In this document: piece by piece, positions 1 to 11,445 of the stretch | Numbering within the stretch: the first letter of the stretch is position 1 | Layout of the letters: every line of letters starts with the position of its first letter | Assembly: GCA_948567375.1 (NCBI GenBank) | Contig: OX419757.1 | Span: forward strand, 68,703,836 to 68,767,835 | Direction of reading: 5' to 3' | DNA length: 64,000 nucleotides | Source of the DNA: Lunularia cruciata | Lineage: Eukaryota; Streptophyta; Marchantiopsida; Lunulariales; Lunulariaceae | Translations under genes and position numbers: made by a program | The notes under the pieces: generated by a model | Told to the model about the DNA's origin: nothing | Databases searched by the model: none | Seen by the model: the letters and a program-made list of their open reading frames with translations, nothing else

Positions 1-1071
1 ATCTGGACGCCGAGGAGTAGTAGCAGTAGTTAGATAAAGCCGGACAGAAGGTTCCTTTGGGAACATATATCGAACTGCGGCAGTCAGTACACACTAAAGC
101 TGTGCAAGTTCAAACATCGCAGGACTTTGAATTGCTTCTTCCTGGGCCCGAAAAGTTGGTCGTTGGCTTATCAGTTGGACTGTCAGTTGGTCATACAAGT
201 TGTACTTTGCCTCAGGTCTAATGGGGCCTAATCAGAACCTTTTACCCGGTGAAGATGTCTTCAAGATGCTGAATCGATTGCTGTATTTTGTTGTCCATGA
301 CTGGATTCATTTGCCTTTGCAGCAAATCGTCTTCTTCTGTTTTCTCACCTGAACTACTTTAAGTTGCTTTAGATTCAAAAGATGTCGCAATCAGGAACAA
401 ACAGAAAGTGGAAAGAGCCCACTTCTCATATTCCTAATTAGTTTATTATCAAGTAAAAGGTGAGCTGAAAACAATTTATTGTGAAGAGAAGTGGGTCAGA
501 CACCACATGGACGTGAGTGGTTCTGACAGTTGAATACACTAACTTGATGGAATCAAGCTGAGATATGGAGCGGTTTCTTTTGTCGGTATCTTCACGTGAT
601 TAAGACCATCTACAAGATGCGATCTGACTCTACAAGCAGATTTACAAACCTAACTAAGTCCCGAGATAATAACAAGCAGAGCATGGACTATCAAGTATTC
701 TATTAAGGAAGAGAACCTTCTGCTTTGACGAAGAAAGCAGACGAGAATATCATGCCACTAATATCATGCTACATGAGAAAACTACTTATTACTCTAAAAA
801 GTCGCTATCTAAAGCATGTGTATCACGCAGGTACATGTGTTTTTCCTGCGGAAAATTCTAGACAATCCACTTCCTGCATAAAAAGAGCAGTACCTCTAAC
901 CCTAAAGACAACGGACTGGACATTGCATACCAACAGGGTGCTGAAAAGTCTCACGAGAGCACGTTGAGAACCAACAACACCACAATCAATCATGTTTTGT
1001 GAAGGACCAGGAAGGCCTGCCTGACAAGGGAAGAAGAAGGGCCGTACTCAATCGTTGGATACCACCGCCAG

Positions 1072-1093
1072 AACAACAACAACAACAACAACA
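1072..1093. repeat. AAC trinucleotide microsatellite
   Basis: Seven uninterrupted AAC units are seen. Such runs are common in plant untranslated regions, but no flanking gene is recognisable here. Confidence 0.9.
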
Positions 1094-2464
1094 GATACAA
1101 AAAGAGAGCAGATCCAGAGATCGTTCATTATTTAATCGATCACTGGCGAGTAAAACACGTATGTGACCACATCGATATTTCTTCTACGTCTTTACGTGGA
1201 AACTTGAATCGCATGGATTGTATACATTATACTAAGAGTTTGATGTCAAAAGTATCATGGACCGGCAATGCTACAAGAGTGGACGTCTTCTTCTCGAGAC
1301 AAAGTTCTGTTTGTGGGAAACACTTTATTATGTATGAGAAGGGAAGAATCATGCGAGCCTCCAGTTGAGGGAGTTGGAATTTGGGTGGGTCCTATAGGAA
1401 AGACAACAAGTGCATTCGTAAAACTTAGAAGGAAATAGAAGAAAAATGAGCCAAAAGTTGGTTACTCGTTAGTGGCTAGATTGGTTGCAACGGTTTGGCA
1501 CTACAAATAGAATCTTAGGTATGTCAATAACGGAAAGGATTTAGAGGAGACATAAAAAAAGATCTGCATAGTTTTTTAGATATAAAATTAAATCATTGTT
1601 CGCTGTATAAGGTTGATATCTTCTAGATATTTATGATATGTGAGATGCAAAGGAGCTGTCTTTGTCATCTTTTGCTTGTTTCAGTTGTTTCATATTGTGA
1701 AGTAAATGTTTGCTATGATAGAACGTCGAGATATTAACCTTAATAACATATTATATAGATAGAAGATAATTCGGTCTTTGATTATGCAATTTAAGTTTCT
1801 CATCAGACTTAACTAATCTTAATGCTAAGTTAATGAGAGATGTGATGGTTCAAAGTCAATAGTTAGTGAGTCATTGTTGTTAGTGAGTTATTGTTCATAG
1901 TCTCAAAAATTATTTTTTAGTATTATAAGCTAATGAGAGATGTGATTGTTTAATTAAACGTATATTACATATATTAATTCGTTGACCAAGTTGTCACAAA
2001 AGTCAAGTTATCACTGCATTAACAATGCTTATTCGAAGAAAGTGATGTGACGATGATGCATGGAGGTTTATCTTAACAGCAAATATTAGTAGATATGACC
2101 TTAAATTAGTTTAAAATAATATATAGTATATTACATATGGTCTAAATAAAATTGTGGTGTAAATTATGTATGTGATGCATATGATTTCCATTATAAATAA
2201 GAATGTGATGAGTAAGACATAAAAAATTTATATAAATTTTTTAATAATTAATCAATTCTATTTTGATAACCTTGGGTGAGACTTACTAAAAGGACATTGT
2301 TTTTTGAGTCTCTAAGTCATAAATTGTGACTTTTGTGACTTTGTAAGCCAATTCTTATCATTATTCACCCTTCTCAATAATTGGTTGACTTAATATCACT
2401 GAAGTATAAAATTTGGCATAGATTTAGTACCTTTTCAACATAATTTATTTTTTTAGAACGGTGA

Positions 2465-2489
2465 TTTAGGGTTTAGGGTTTAGGGTTTA
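2465..2489 (+). repeat. Interstitial plant telomeric repeat tract
   Basis: Three complete TTTAGGG units plus a partial fourth lie in an AT-rich stretch. This is the standard plant telomere unit. The tract is too short to be a chromosome end, so it is an interstitial relic or a telo-box-like element. Confidence 0.85.
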
Positions 2490-4528
2490 ATTTCTCCAAT
2501 CATGAATTAACAGAAAACTTTATGACACAGATAAAATGATTCTTATAATGTTTCATTTTTTATCTTCCAGTTTTATTGCTATTTCATTTGTGTCTGGCCT
2601 TTAATGGTACGAAGCTTTTCTTTCCTTTTCCCTAAACCACTTAAATTCGGGACCCAGTCGGGAGACACCCCCTTTCATACATTAGTGAGTTTTTTAAGCT
2701 TCTAATCTATTAGAGTGTTTTGTTTCCATCTTTTATGAAAAAGTTATGGGAATAAATTTACTAAATAGGATAGGTTTCGATAAAGTTCACCAGCTCTGAA
2801 AATGAACAAGATCGAAAAACCAAATCTCGGAAATATATTAGAAATCAGAAGAAGAAAAAATCAATATCGAAACTCGACTACCTACAAAAATGGAATTAGT
2901 AACTGTTAGAGATCGTCTTGTTGTACACTACTGCGTAACATTTTATAACAACCATCCATAACAGAATATATGAAAGGGGGGGTCTCTTTAATTCCTTTCA
3001 ATATATTACAGTAACACTTTTATCAAGTAAAAGCTCAACAAAGCGGTTTTGTCACACCATTCAAGGATCAAAACCACCTTTCAAAATTCAGTTTTCGACA
3101 ACATTTTATATATTTTTTTTAGCTCAAAGTTAAGGATCACCTCCCTTGACCAATGGGACTATATTGTATATACCTATGCAGCACTTAAACAAATTCTCAG
3201 ATTCAGGGTCAGCTATAATAATATTCCACCTCGAGGTTCCCATGCAAAGATCGGAAAAACGGACCTATAAGGGCAATTCCTTGCTGGAGAATCCTTCGGT
3301 AGGAATCTGCACCCACGTGTGCCTGGCTCTCTTCACCACAAGAAAGGGCTAACCCGAGCATGAGTCAGACAGACACGTCTCGATGTCTGGTCAGGTCGTC
3401 TTCGTCTCTTCTGGTGTGTGCATGTGTGGGTTCCATCAAGATAGGGTTCGAAAGCTACAGTCAGTACAGTACGTATATGGTTCAAGAAACAGAGTGAGCA
3501 TATGGTTCCCGGCGAATGGGAACACAGTCTTTACGTAAGATGAATCTACCGCGTTCAGTGGGCCGAGATCATGCGCTTTACCACGATAGTGTTATTACAA
3601 TGCATTCATCTGACTCGTTCTTGGATCGGGGGAAAGGCGACCGCGTAGAGAACACGAAGGATGGGCTCGTGCTTCGATCTGAGAAGTGAAGACTTTATCA
3701 GTATTTACCATGCTTTCTCATATTGATACTAGTGGGGCCTAGCCCCATTTTACCTCTTTTGTCTCTCCCTTGTAAAGGGTCTTCCCATCTTGTGTTCTTG
3801 TGTTCTATGTGGTCATCCTTCTTGTGGTATATGTGGTCGCCTTTTTCTTTAGGGTGAATTGGCTTTACTTGTTTCTGTTTGTCATGTCAGTTTTATGCTC
3901 TTTTGTATTGGACGTGATGTGTTAACTCTTGTTGTCATAGCGTTGAAGTACTCGATTCAACTGTGTGTTTATATTCGGCATATCTTTCTGGTCCTCCGAG
4001 ACGAGATACATAATTGAAACCGTTTTAGCACAACTGTATAGATTTGGGCACATTGTTTGGTACTGATTTCGCATCGGGTGGTCAAAGTAGCGAGAACCTT
4101 TAGTAAGCAAAGCACTGGAGTTCTCAGTTCCATAATGTTGGAGTACACAGAATTTAAAGTAGAATATGTATCACATCTGTTATACTTCCAAGTCCTAGTG
4201 TATTTTGGGTAAATAGACTTAAGATTCTCACATGGATGAACGATGCACTGTTGTAGTAGTTATGTCTGGTCAGGCGATCACCGAAGTCCGCGAGGAATCG
4301 AAGTATCTCTGCGGACGTGCCTAGACCCCAGGTCCTCATATTCAACTGCACACCAGTAGATCCTCCATCACTGACTTGATCTTTACTATCTGATTCGATT
4401 TGGCTGCCGTGTTGCTTCGTCTCGCTTACTTTTCTATCACCTTTCAGCTTTAGATTTCATATCTCACACATTTTCTCCTTACAGAATCTCATGGAGCATG
4501 ATACTGTACAGATTAGAACCACGATAAG

Positions 4529-4630
4529 GACATCTGTGAAAAGACTCTAGTTTCAGGGCAGGAAGTATATATAGAATTCAACCAACATAGGGGCATCTAT
4601 GAAAGCACTGTAGTTTCAGGGCAGGAAGTA
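4529..4630. repeat. Imperfect direct duplication of about 39 bp
   Basis: The block at 4529-4567 recurs at 4592-4630 with a few substitutions and one small indel. Both copies share the core TAGTTTCAGGGCAGGAAGTA. The copies are separated by about 24 bp. No function is apparent. Confidence 0.85.
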
Positions 4631-5088
4631 CTGTATTTCATAAAGCTCGTCTCCGACCACGTCTGCATGCCGGATGACCAGGAAGCTGGACACAAATCAG
4701 CACTAAATGATTCCATCTCCCAACCTCTTGCATCTCTTGGTCCAACCTTTTCCTCGTTATAAAGTAGGGATGGAGTCATGACTTCTCCCTGAATGAGGTG
4801 CTCTGGCTTCATGTCAATCATGATCTGCCGGCAGTCCCATTGTGCCAATGGAGAATCCGATAGGCGATCGTCACCAACATAAAATAGCTGTGCTATGAAG
4901 GTTTGTACCTAGATGCTCCATCTATCTTCACATCTTTATTTACTCTCCGACAAATCATATCTTTGCCTCTGGAGACTGATATCTTCGATACTAAAAGTTG
5001 TCCCTCCGGCTGTTCACCTACGCCTCGATTCTGACCCGGATTTAATCACAAGGGCGGTTTTTAACTTCCTCGACTAACTTGATGGCCT

Positions 5089-5313
5089 TCAAATTCGTTC
5101 CCTGTGAAAATTCCGCAAAAGAATGAGCACTTCATATGCGTGTCTAAATCTTTCTCTGCTTTCCTCTCTCGTCGAAAAGTCCGCGAATGAGGGGCTGTTT
5201 CCGAACGCGAGGATGGGCACATCATGCTGCCGTTGACGTCTCGAGGACGAGTCTCCAATCCCATGGTTGAAGGTGGATTTGTCAGCACTAGGGTTGATAG
5301 TCCGTGCTTCCAT
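5089..5313 (-). CDS. Possible exon of an unrecognised gene
   Basis: This open frame starts at an ATG (5313) and encodes about 74 residues rich in Arg, Glu and Ser, with a plausible helical C-terminal half. On the same strand, just downstream, another frame begins after an AG acceptor-like site near 5103 and reads about 18 codons (GTNLKAIKLVEEVKN) before a stop, so a small spliced gene is conceivable. No domain is recognised. Codon content is the only support, and this could be chance. Confidence 0.2.
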   Translation of the reverse strand: MEARTINPSADKSTFNHGIGDSSSRRQRQHDVPILAFGNSPSFADFSTREESRERFRHAYEVLILLRNFHRERI

Positions 5314-6204
5314 GCTACCTCCAGGGGGGTATCCCCACCATCACATTTGCTTAGGCAGAAGGTGAAGGTGAAGATCTGTTATACAGATCTGCACACCTAA
5401 CCTAATCAATAGTATTGCGTGTGTCCTGTTCGTCTTCTAATAGCAAAGGAACCAAGATAAACTATGACATCCCAGTCATGCAGGAGGAAGATCACTCTCG
5501 ACGTTTTACTTGTGTTTAGCAGTGTCTAGCAGTTTATGGCCATCTCACCCATTTGGTTATGGAAGGCAATCAATGAAGCCACTCCATCAAACCTGGTGGT
5601 TCCGCACTAGGATTGTAGCTATACAGCCCGTATCACCAACTTTGCCACACCAAACTGCAAAGCAGCACGACAAAACCTGCCCATGAGTGTGATTCAACCA
5701 TGCGTCACAGGTCTTTGTCACATGTTGCGAGCAGAAAAATGCCCAGTATGTCCAGATCGTAAGGTCAGGTGGATGTAGAGGAAAATAAATTGTACAGGCA
5801 GGAAGTATCAGAACTGGTGAAAAACGAGCGGAAGGAGGAACTTAAGGAATTCCAAACCATAACGATGTGCAACCAAAGCTACAGTGACGCGCAAGGTAGC
5901 AGGTTTTAGGATTTTGGATCGTAGTGCTTAGTGCTTAGGTCAGAACTCTTTACTTTGATGGAACTCTCTGGAGGCACCGTGTTCGATAACGTGTAACTAT
6001 AGCAGAAGGATACCCAAGAAGAAATAGAAGGGCCCAAAAAAATGCCTGCAGAGACTTTCGCCTCAAATACGTTTACCAGGACAACCTCTCTTCGTCACCC
6101 TATCCACAACTAACTAAAGACACAAATACACGCTGCAAGATTCCACAGACGAGTCCACGTGAACAAGAGACTTCGAAACATCTGCAAGACTTTCATGTCA
6201 AAAA

Positions 6205-8138
6205 TCACTCGTAAAGCCCCTCCTGCTCCCAAACATCGACCAGGAAGTCCACCATTTCCTGCACGTAGTGAGGACCACCGGATCTATTTGAGTGTTCCAT
6301 ACCTTACTGGGCTCCTTGAAATCCAAAACCAGGAAACATCTCAACACATAATCCAACTACGAGTAGAATACTGACATATATACGCTTGAAAAGTGAAAGC
6401 CCCCAGCAACTGCACGTGGCATGATGGGTTGCGGACTCACCGGTAAGGGAACGGGCTGGGGAAAGGGACGACTGGTTGCAAGCAAGTCCTCATACGTTGT
6501 ACTCCAACTGAAAAGTACAAGACAGGATCCACATTACTAAAAACTGAATGCAGAAAGTCGTCAGCCAACTATTGTGCCCATCGAGTGACCCAGGAACGGG
6601 CAGCCGGCTGTTAATACTTCCCCATGGCAAGAAGTAATATAGGTTCTGAAACCACCTTCTTCTAATATTAGGTTCTGGTGACGCCCGGCTTAAGGCATAG
6701 TGTCTGCAGGGAACTTTTACATGTTCCAAAGAACCCAACTGAGTGAAAGCATTGTGGAAAAGACTAGACATACCTAATCACGGGTTCTCGAGGCTGGGTA
6801 ACCCGATGGCGAGGTCGGTTCCCGATCCACTCTCTTCTTCGTTCATTCCACAACATCAAAGCTGAGTGACAAAGCAAGATGTGAGGAGAGTGGTAAATGG
6901 CGCAATCTGCAGTCATGCAATTGACGTAGACTATAACGAGGTCATGCATGATTAGATTTTTGCGAACTATTCAGAAACAATGGCACCTTTGGTCGGTGTT
7001 GTGATTGACATTCTGGTGTACAGTATTAGAAAGGACATAAATTGGGTCATTGTATTTGAGAAATGACAACAGAAGCCATCCGAAGAACGGGGGATCCAAG
7101 ACCCAAGGGAACCGAGAACGTGCATATGAGTGCATATGAAATGCAAGTATGACGATATGCAAATAGAATTGAAGTGAATCTAAGCAAAATTGAACTGAAG
7201 TAAATCTGAGCAATAAAATAGATAACAAACATTAAGCGGAAGTGGTAGAAAGCAACAAATAGAAATTGATACATTTCATAAGTAGCACCTGCAGTGAACT
7301 AATATACGATCATAGAAGAAAAACAACACCAGCAATAGATTAAGCATCTGAAATTGACGCAGAGGACGATCATCGAGCAAGTAGGAAGGTCCAATCGGAA
7401 GTAAGCGGAGAAACATAGAGCGAGTAAGGAAAACATAGCTTGAGTGGAAGATTGGTAGAGTGGAGCGAAAAGGGGAAAGAGTGGATAATTGTGTAATTGT
7501 TGCGTGATGGAATGCTTAACATATTTTGACTTCCTCTAAACTTTGACAATGCCGCATATATTTATCCCGAAGATTCCAGATGCAGAAACAGCAGCGGGTG
7601 TCTTTTGGATTGCATGATGCATTGAGGTCAGAGACCGATATGAGTACATGTATCGACCTGATCTAAACTTTCGCACCCAACTCTATGTGATAGGAGAGTA
7701 TTTCGCTTGACATATTTAACAGATGGTATGAAATGAGGGGAGCAGGTTGAGTGAGTAACCATGATTTACAAATGTAGTGTTGGTGGAGTTGTTCGCTATT
7801 CCCCTGGCCTCTTGCGAATGATTAGGTGTGCTCACGGTCGAAGTATTTCGTTGTAAACTACGTGGATTAGTCGAGTTGCTTTCCATCTCATTGGAGCTTG
7901 AAGTCCACCAATCCTTCTTTGGGGCGTGGGTCGGGTGCCCACGTCCCCCTTTCTTCAGCAACTTTTGCTTTTTCGAGTGTTTCTCTGACGTGCTTATCGG
8001 TGGGGGTTTGATACAACCACCAACACAACCACTGCTCTGTTGCAAAACAGGTCCATAATCACAAGACAACCCACAAACGGAAAACACTTCATAAAACAAT
8101 TTGCTAAAAGAACTCCGCACCTCTATACTGAACAGCAT
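6205..8138 (-). CDS. DUF4050-family protein (4 exons)
   Basis: Four coding exons join in phase: 8138-7760, 6861-6774, 6507-6441 and 6258-6205. They encode about 195 aa. The signature is a Gly/Cys start (SGCVGGCIKPPP), a Lys-rich stretch, the DWWTSSS...RNTSTVST block, then FVNHALMLWNERRREWIGN, SWSTTYEDLL, RPFPQPVPLP and the terminal EMVDFLVDVWEQEGLYE. This order matches a plant family I recall as DUF4050 (PF13259), whose function is unknown. All introns have GT-AG ends, and intron 1 is long (898 bp). The first 30 or so residues are doubtful: an acceptor-like TTGCAACAG precedes SSGCVGG near 8036, so the true start may lie in an unseen upstream exon. The exons after the first are secure. Confidence 0.85.
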
Positions 8139-10855
8139 CTAGGAGTAATGACAAGACCAATACTTGTATGTCAAGATTGAGGATCGACCACAACTTCTCG
8201 CACTCGTTGACCTCAACCAGTGAAGGACTGACCGGTCGTTCTTTTCAAGCTCAACGCGACATACCTTCGCTAAGAAGATTTCCCTACATTTGTACTAATA
8301 ATGAGTTCGCAAGTTGATCAACTTTCAAACTGTTTATCAAAAAGCAGCACCTTACAACCTGTTGAGGAGAAGGGTGAGAACTGCTTAGCATAGTCCAGTA
8401 AAATGAATATTGCCATGCAGCAAGACCCAAAATCTCAGCCCGTCTATTCAGAAAAACGATCACATCCTAGACGGAACGAATTTGGTTCCATGAAGATATT
8501 TTTGACTGATTGAATCGCTTCTCGACGCAATTTCTTCGCTCAATTAGGGCATGAGTTAGGCTGGTAACTAGGCGTCCAGGTGAGAAAATGACTCTCGTAG
8601 TGAGAAGGCAACCCTAATTCAGCCTGGCTTCCCGTAAGGGACTTTAAGTACAGGGATTCGTTGACGTGATCTGAAACTCACTGTGAATGCTTCGATTCAA
8701 CCAAGAGGCAAACACTGACTGCAAATCACAATCTTCACGCTAGTAACAGGAAATCCACGTGAGCACAGATAGTCCACCTGGGACTGGAAGTAGCAGATAC
8801 TGATAAAGACTTGGACTGCTCTTCCTGAGGTCACTGCCTTAACTAACATTGAGAAAAGTGGACATGGCCAGCTTAGAACAAGGTGGAAGAACACACACCC
8901 CATACATGCGATTGAGCCACTGATTAAAGATGTAATCGCCCCAGCAAATGAAGACAGTACGAACATAAGAGCTGGAACACTGTTTTAGGAATAATCTGAA
9001 GTTGTTGGGACGTGATCCAATCTCATCCTCTAATAAGCTTCTCCCGGTTCATCCCTGAAACTGCATCACCCAGACATTGTAAAATACTTGAGTCCTTGTT
9101 AACTAGACATATGTATTTCCCTTTGCCAAATCCAGCCAAGAAAAAATTTACAAGGATATCCTCATTTTCGAATCAAAGAGCAAGCTATACACTATGCACG
9201 CTTGCAGCTTCGACCACATTCAGATCTTAACATGCAGGCGAATTAAGACTCAAAAGGACAACTCGTGAGGATGACATACAACCAACAAGGTGAGGTCCGA
9301 TAGGAGCTAATCTAACTTCCTTCGCTACCAACTTACCTTTCCCCATCACTTTTGTATCTAGTTATAAACAGATATTTTATGGCCCAAAGAAGGATCCTCA
9401 ATTGCGTTCACTACGATCACATGTCCGAACTGAAACTATCTTTCGAGGACAACCCTAGCTGATCTCTGTTAATCAGACGCTAGCTAAACAACGCGTTTGA
9501 AACCTACATACTGGGAGATTATCACCGATATGTTCACCGAACAACAAAAAATTAATCGTAAAGCATACGGCTGCAGACTGCAGCCTGGATGCTCATGGGA
9601 CGCTAGGCCGTGGTCAATCTTTCGATTATCTGAAACTATCAACACCTTCACCGTCTAGGGAGTCTTCGGAAAGAAACAACAGGGCTCACGGCAGCTCAGA
9701 CCCATCATCCATGTCTAAGAGCAACACGTTCCCAAACATCTGATTGGAACCCCTTCTACCTAAAAAAGACCTCGAGCGTCGGGTTAAGTGATGTCCACCC
9801 GAACAGAAGTAGTCCTGATCTCGCTGCTAACTCGCGACCGCCGGACATCTATTGTGGTATGCGTTTGCCCAGGGATATCAAAGGTTCAGCTAAACCTGAT
9901 TCCTGAAGTTTTTCAAAATGAGGTTTCTCTGCCACTCCGCTCCTCCTCAAACCACTCAAAATCAGTGGCATGAGCAGCAGCTTAGACCATAGATGGTGCC
10001 GACGCTAAGATTATGACTTCTGATTCTACTCAACACGAGCTAGTTAGCGCAGTGATTTCATGAATCTGCGAGCATCACCAGGTGAATGGACTCCCGTTGT
10101 GTCCAAAATTAGGAAGAATGTTTGCATGCATTATGCACACGTGAGCTTAAAAGCTTATGCTTCTGAACGTCCGCTGCCATGGTGCAGCACTAAAAAGCCG
10201 GCCGTTCACAGCCCGATACCAGTATTATGACTACATACTCTGGATGCAGCAAGGCTACCATATCTTGCCCCAGGTAAGCTTGAGCGGGATACAATCCTTC
10301 CACACTTAATGCGAAACTTATACTGGCCGGGGCAGGATGGTTTTCGGAATAAAGATTATCTAAATACATTACTCTCCAGAAATAAGAATTTGTCTTCTGC
10401 TGGTTCAGGAACCAATTCTCTAGGGCGAAACCAAGAAAACGAACATTCTGCACCCGTACGCGGCAGAAGCTTACTTCGCCCTTGAAGGCTAATGACACCA
10501 TGATCAGTCCACCAAAGCAGGAGGTATTCGAAAAATCAATACAACGCAACACATCACACCACAGCCTCCACGAAGCCAGGAGAGGAGAGAACGAATACTG
10601 ACTCCCTCTAGCCAAGGCTTCTGCTGATGAGAGATCGGCAACGACAACACCCCGCGCTTCCTACCGACCGAGCCAGCGTCGTTGGGCACAAGAGATATCA
10701 CCAATCCCGCCAGATGATGAGTCGCAATAATAGTGCCAGCAGCAGCAGATGAGAAACAACGCCGATCCTCGCCACAACAGGCAATAACAAAACTAAAAGA
10801 GACGCCGCGACAAAAAGCGCTGGGAACCACCTTACAGTACATTCATTCTCCTCCC

Positions 10856-11050
10856 ACTGTACTCCTCTTTCTATCTATCTTGTCCATGTTCTCCCGCCGG
10901 TGAAAAAGAGCTTTCTCCCCTCCCTTCAGCTTATTCTTCCTCCCCACCTCTCAAAGCACACGCAACTCCTCTTTTTCTTCCTCTTCCTCCCTCATGTTCT
11001 TCCACCACTGCTCCTCCTCCGACGACGAACCGAAATTTGCCATCACGGCC
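10856..11050. repeat. Pyrimidine-rich (CT) tract
   Basis: The plus strand is dominated by C and T (runs such as CTTTCTATCTATCTTG and CTTCCTCTTCCTCCC) over nearly 200 bp. In plants such purine/pyrimidine-biased stretches often lie in promoters or 5'UTRs, but no gene is recognised beside it. Confidence 0.6.
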
Positions 11051-11404
11051 ATAACCATGACAAAAACGACGACGTCCTGCGTTTCTCGATGCTGTCCTTC
11101 CTTCCTTAGGGAGGGAGCTTTACCGTCCCTCCCTTCTCACTCTCGCTCGTAAACCTTACAACGCCCTTCTTTTACTTCCTTCAGTACCATAACGGACATT
11201 TTACCTCACACCTCGTTTTTACAGCGCATGGTATCATCTTCTTTTGTTTTCTTTCTTCCACAAGTGAAGGACGGACTTCCTTTTCATATACACTGCTGCA
11301 GAAGTAGTGCCGTACTGTGCTTGCACTGTTGCGCCTGGGTACTCTACTGCGTAATCCACTTCTATCTTTTACCGCGGTTTATCCTCAGTAAGGAACGGAT
11401 GTAT

Positions 11405-11445
11405 GGACGGACGGACGGACGGACGGATGCATGGATGGACAGACG
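11405..11445. repeat. GGAC/ATGG tetranucleotide microsatellite
   Basis: Five perfect GGAC units (11405-11424) are followed by the related variants GGAT, GCAT and GGAT. Confidence 0.85.

Larger units (their letters stand above)
1..6204. other. Intergenic region without a recognised gene
   Basis: I find no recognisable gene in this stretch. Open frames are short and lack family signatures. It holds an AAC microsatellite, an interstitial telomeric tract, an AT-rich block (about 1.5-3.0 kb), a direct duplication near 4.6 kb and one possible exon near 5.2 kb, each listed separately. The part next to 6.2 kb probably contains the 3' untranslated region and polyadenylation region of the DUF4050 gene, which is transcribed leftward into it. 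Confidence 0.5.

Noticed and set aside
7828-8058. 76-codon plus-strand frame
   Set aside because: It is antisense to the first recognised exon of the DUF4050 gene.
10190-10842. Overlapping minus-strand frames of 141 and 112 codons
   Set aside because: No domain, no splice chain and atypical composition (Cys, Trp and Phe scattered). Not enough to call a gene.
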